Source of the DNA: Cecembia calidifontis
GTDB taxonomy: Bacteria; Bacteroidota; Bacteroidia; Cytophagales; Cyclobacteriaceae
Direction of reading: 5' to 3'
Assembly (NCBI RefSeq): GCF_004216715.1
Contig: NZ_SGXG01000001.1
Span: forward strand, 1,488,001-1,552,000
Length of the DNA stretch: 64,000 nt
The notes below the pieces were generated by a model. The model saw nothing but the letters and a program-made list of their open reading frames with translations. It was not told the origin of the DNA and did not search any database. Every line of letters starts with the position of its first letter. Position 1 is the first letter of the stretch. Made by a program: the position numbers and the translations under genes. Shown one piece after another: positions 61,676 through 64,000 of this stretch.

Positions 61676-63242
61676 TATATCAAAATATATTTTAGGTATT
61701 CAACTGTATAAGCTTTAGGAAGTTCTTATCCATTGATAAAGCTGGTGGGAGTATAGTTGATGTTTTCCTGTTCACACCAATTCAACATGTCTTGTATGTG
61801 AGCTTCCTGTGCTTTTAGTTCCCCATTCATGGGGTATTTGGCGGCAAAGGTTTCATAGTCCTTATTCTCTGCCAAGTACCAATTGTTAAGTGCCTGTATT
61901 ATTTCCTCCTGATTGGCCTGAGCAGCTACAGCCATAATATGATTGATTTATATTTAATTGCATCTCCTCCGCCGGGATGAAATACGACTTGTAGGTTTAT
62001 GTTTCCGGAAGCAAACAATTCTTCCAAAATAGGATGTGAATTAGCACATGGTCCACAATAAGGATTGCATACTTTGAGTACATGATATTTGGCATTTTCC
62101 CCTTTAAGCAATATTCCCAATCCTTCTGGATTATTGGAAATTCTTCTTGAACCCGATAAAAAATGATCGAAAATATCGGTGTTGGATAAAAATCTGGTAA
62201 GCTTGCTTTTTTGCTTCTGAAGTTCCTTTTTGGTCAGTAAATAGGGCCTGAGACTCAGCCAAGCTATAACAGTTCCTATAAATAGAAAGGAAAACAAAGT
62301 CAATTCCTGAAATTGTACGGAGACTGTGTTCACCAGAAAAATCTGACTAAGCAGGATTTCTGCTGTCAGTATTGCCGAGATCCAAAGGCACAGCATGCAC
62401 CATTTCTTGATTTTTGCCCACTGATAATAGATGGAGATAGGAACGATGGCAATCGCTGCAAAGCTTAAATAGGCTAAGAGTTGCAATCCTGTACCTGAGA
62501 ATGAAGTCAGCAGTAAATGAAGACTACCTGATAAAAAATATGAAAAGGCTATAATGCTTAAACTGATACCTCCACTTAGAGAAAAGGAATTGGAGACAGC
62601 ATTACAATCAATGTTTTTCCCTCCGGAACAAAACTCTTTGATAGCTGAATTGCCTTTGTCCACCTCAGCCCAAAGCAAGATGGAGGAAATAATCAACCCT
62701 GCCGATTTTAAGGTGAAAAGTGAAAAAGCCCCAATCGAATGGGATAAATCACCTGAAAAATCCAAAAAGCTATCCATCAACCAAACTACTCCGATAACAC
62801 CAAAAAGAATAAACAAAGCCCGAAAAATCAAGCTTTCTTTCCTTCTGGTACTATAGCCTGGTTCTGAGGCGTTTTCTGATTTCTCCAAAAGTAGCGTAAT
62901 CCCCGTCCACTTATTTACAAACTCATTTTTTGAAAGGTTTTCATTCTTGCCTTCTAAATCCGTGTACTCCACACTTTCTACAGATATACCGGATATACAA
63001 CTGAAATAGGGATAACTATCCCCTTGAAGTTGAACGATGCAGGGCAGGGTTATTTGGTCCAGTTTATCTGTCGTAATATTGAGCCCAAGGCTGTCCACCT
63101 TATAATGATTCAAGGTATCTGAAATAGTAAGCAAAGATTCCTGCTCGGGATGGGATGCTACCTGATCTTTCAAGTATTCTTTTGTAAAAGGAACATCCAG
63201 AAGAAGTAGGACTTTCTTTAAAATCAAATAAGAATTTTCCAT
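61675..63242 (-). pseudogene. C39-like / VKOR / thioredoxin fusion protein (copy 3, broken)
   Basis: Starts like copy 2 (MENSYLILKKVLLLLDVPFT). VKOR Cys pair and CxxC are kept (KKWCMLCLWIS), as is the thioredoxin CNPYCGPCANSHPILEEL. Near 61940 four bases are missing compared with copy 2 (YKSIILW instead of YKTISHIM), and a Tyr codon near 61729 is TAA (NG then stop). The middle part (LNITTDKLDQITLPCIVQLQ, then CISGISVESVEYTDLEGK) differs clearly from copies 1 and 2. Inactive in its last third, although the redox centres lie before the break. Confidence 0.87.
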
Positions 63243-63429
63243 AAAAACTTAGGTTAAAAACAGCTTCATCAGAAATAATCTCTTTCAAAAGATTAATTAC
63301 GTTGTCTAACCTAAAAAATAAATTTTTAAATACCAAATCCATATTGCGTTATAACCTACTAATTTGAAGGCATTTAAATTATTTTAATAGCAATAAACCA
63401 AAGATAATTCTAAAAACTTCGTTTTATCC

Positions 63430-63975
63430 CCCCCCTCCAAACTAATTGATAAGTGAATTTGAAGTTTTCGGAATTTAAAACTTTTTTTATAGTTTTTGAA
63501 TAAATTCTGTATTCAGTTGTCCGAAGGTTGTACCTTTGAATAACATGGCTGCCTGCAGGCTTCGCCTTCGTACCCCTGGTAAAGGATTTTCAACTCCGTT
63601 CCAAAATAGGCCAAAGACTTAAATACCAATGATACCAAGCCACATGCTCGGGATGGCCCGGAGCGGTGGTCACCGATACGTTGCATGATATCCCCAGTCA
63701 TGCGGGTATCGAAATAGGAAATGGGCAGGTTCATCAATTTGATAAAAAAATCCGAAACAAGTGAAATATTAATCCTTGTGGTCAGGTGCAACAATATCCA
63801 GCTGCGAAGCACTTCCACGCTCATCCTACCCAGAAAGAGCATGATCTGGGCAAAAAGCACCAGATAGATAAAGTTGATGTCCTGGTTCTGGATCCCCACA
63901 TCCACAATGCTCTGGATCAGGAAAGGAAAAATCAACTGCAAGAGACTGCCTACCAGCAATCCGATGGCCAGCTGG
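63430..63975 (-). repeat. Segmental duplication, second copy
   Basis: Near-identical to 59030-59560, including the exporter breakpoint and the foreign tail. It shows that the 4.4-kb module was copied with this junction already present. Confidence 0.8.
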
Positions 63976-64000
63976 GCAATCAGGTTTTTATAGTTGAAGA
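63513..64000 (-). pseudogene. Truncated C39-peptidase exporter, distal part (runs off window)
   Basis: The reading frame is open from the window edge (NYKNLIAQLAIGLLVGSLLQ) to the breakpoint after QRIGDH and then the same foreign tail as at 59099 (VFKSLAYFGTELKILYQGYE to VQPSDN). Here the part in the window has no stop or frameshift. The C39 domain would lie beyond 64000. Confidence 0.75.

Noticed and set aside
33978..64000. A lanthipeptide, lasso or grasp-type RiPP cluster
   Set aside because: No LanB/LanM, radical SAM, ATP-grasp or cyclase gene is visible; the only tailoring candidates are the VKOR-thioredoxin fusions and the glycosyltransferase-like protein.
1..64000. CRISPR array, tRNA or rRNA genes, phage genes
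   Set aside because: I saw no regular direct repeats with spacers, no cloverleaf-like or rRNA sequence, and no phage structural or integrase genes.

Overview
The window looks like a chromosomal segment of a Bacteroidota bacterium, most likely Cytophagales/Cyclobacteriaceae. This is an inference from the gene content: a SusC-type receptor, DUF4221 and 6-bladed beta-propeller lipoproteins, lptC beside a CNNM/CorC gene, and a TATCTTTG-type promoter. No rRNA, tRNA or CRISPR array was seen.

Layout. (1) Positions 1-7053 hold a SusC/RagA-type TonB-dependent receptor pseudogene on the minus strand. A tandem dimer of an IS4-family element splits it, and an IS3-family element cuts off its 5' end. (2) Positions 7504-33987 are mostly ordinary core genome: a Na+/H+ antiporter, an amino-acid dehydrogenase, anmK, coaX, an outer-membrane protein, a TPR protein, lptC, a CNNM/CorC protein, a PpiD-like foldase, DUF493, a pterin dehydratase, rsmI, an inositol-phosphatase-family gene, an AsmA-like gene whose 3' end is cut by an IS1634-family element with a 73-bp target duplication, an AEC transporter, a TonB-dependent receptor preceded by a His-rich small protein, and a complete TRAP transporter. 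(3) Positions 33978-64000 form an accessory island read almost entirely on the minus strand and carrying several insertion sequences.

The island is the notable part. It holds six intact small genes and one remnant. Their products share a nearly invariant 28-residue double-glycine leader but have unrelated, cysteine-rich cores of 32-52 residues with 4-8 Cys. Each intact peptide gene is preceded by a conserved ~53-bp element that can fold into two hairpins, and each is followed by a strong but sequence-unrelated inverted repeat and then by a lipoprotein gene of the 6-bladed beta-propeller or DUF4221 type. Around these cassettes are a complete C39-peptidase ABC exporter (PCAT), its HlyD-type partner, a glycosyltransferase-like protein, three copies (one broken) of a C39-like/VKOR/thioredoxin fusion, and three truncated copies of the exporter's protease end. 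The frame genes recur with a period of about 4.4 kb.

My reading is an export system for disulfide-rich peptides: the VKOR-thioredoxin fusion oxidises the peptides, the PCAT removes the leader and exports them with HlyD, and each peptide has its own surface lipoprotein as immunity factor, receptor or carrier. The gene arrangement is directly visible; the roles are inferred. Several insertion sequences sit inside the array (IS4-type, IS256 nested in IS4, IS1380, IS30), some between a peptide and its lipoprotein.
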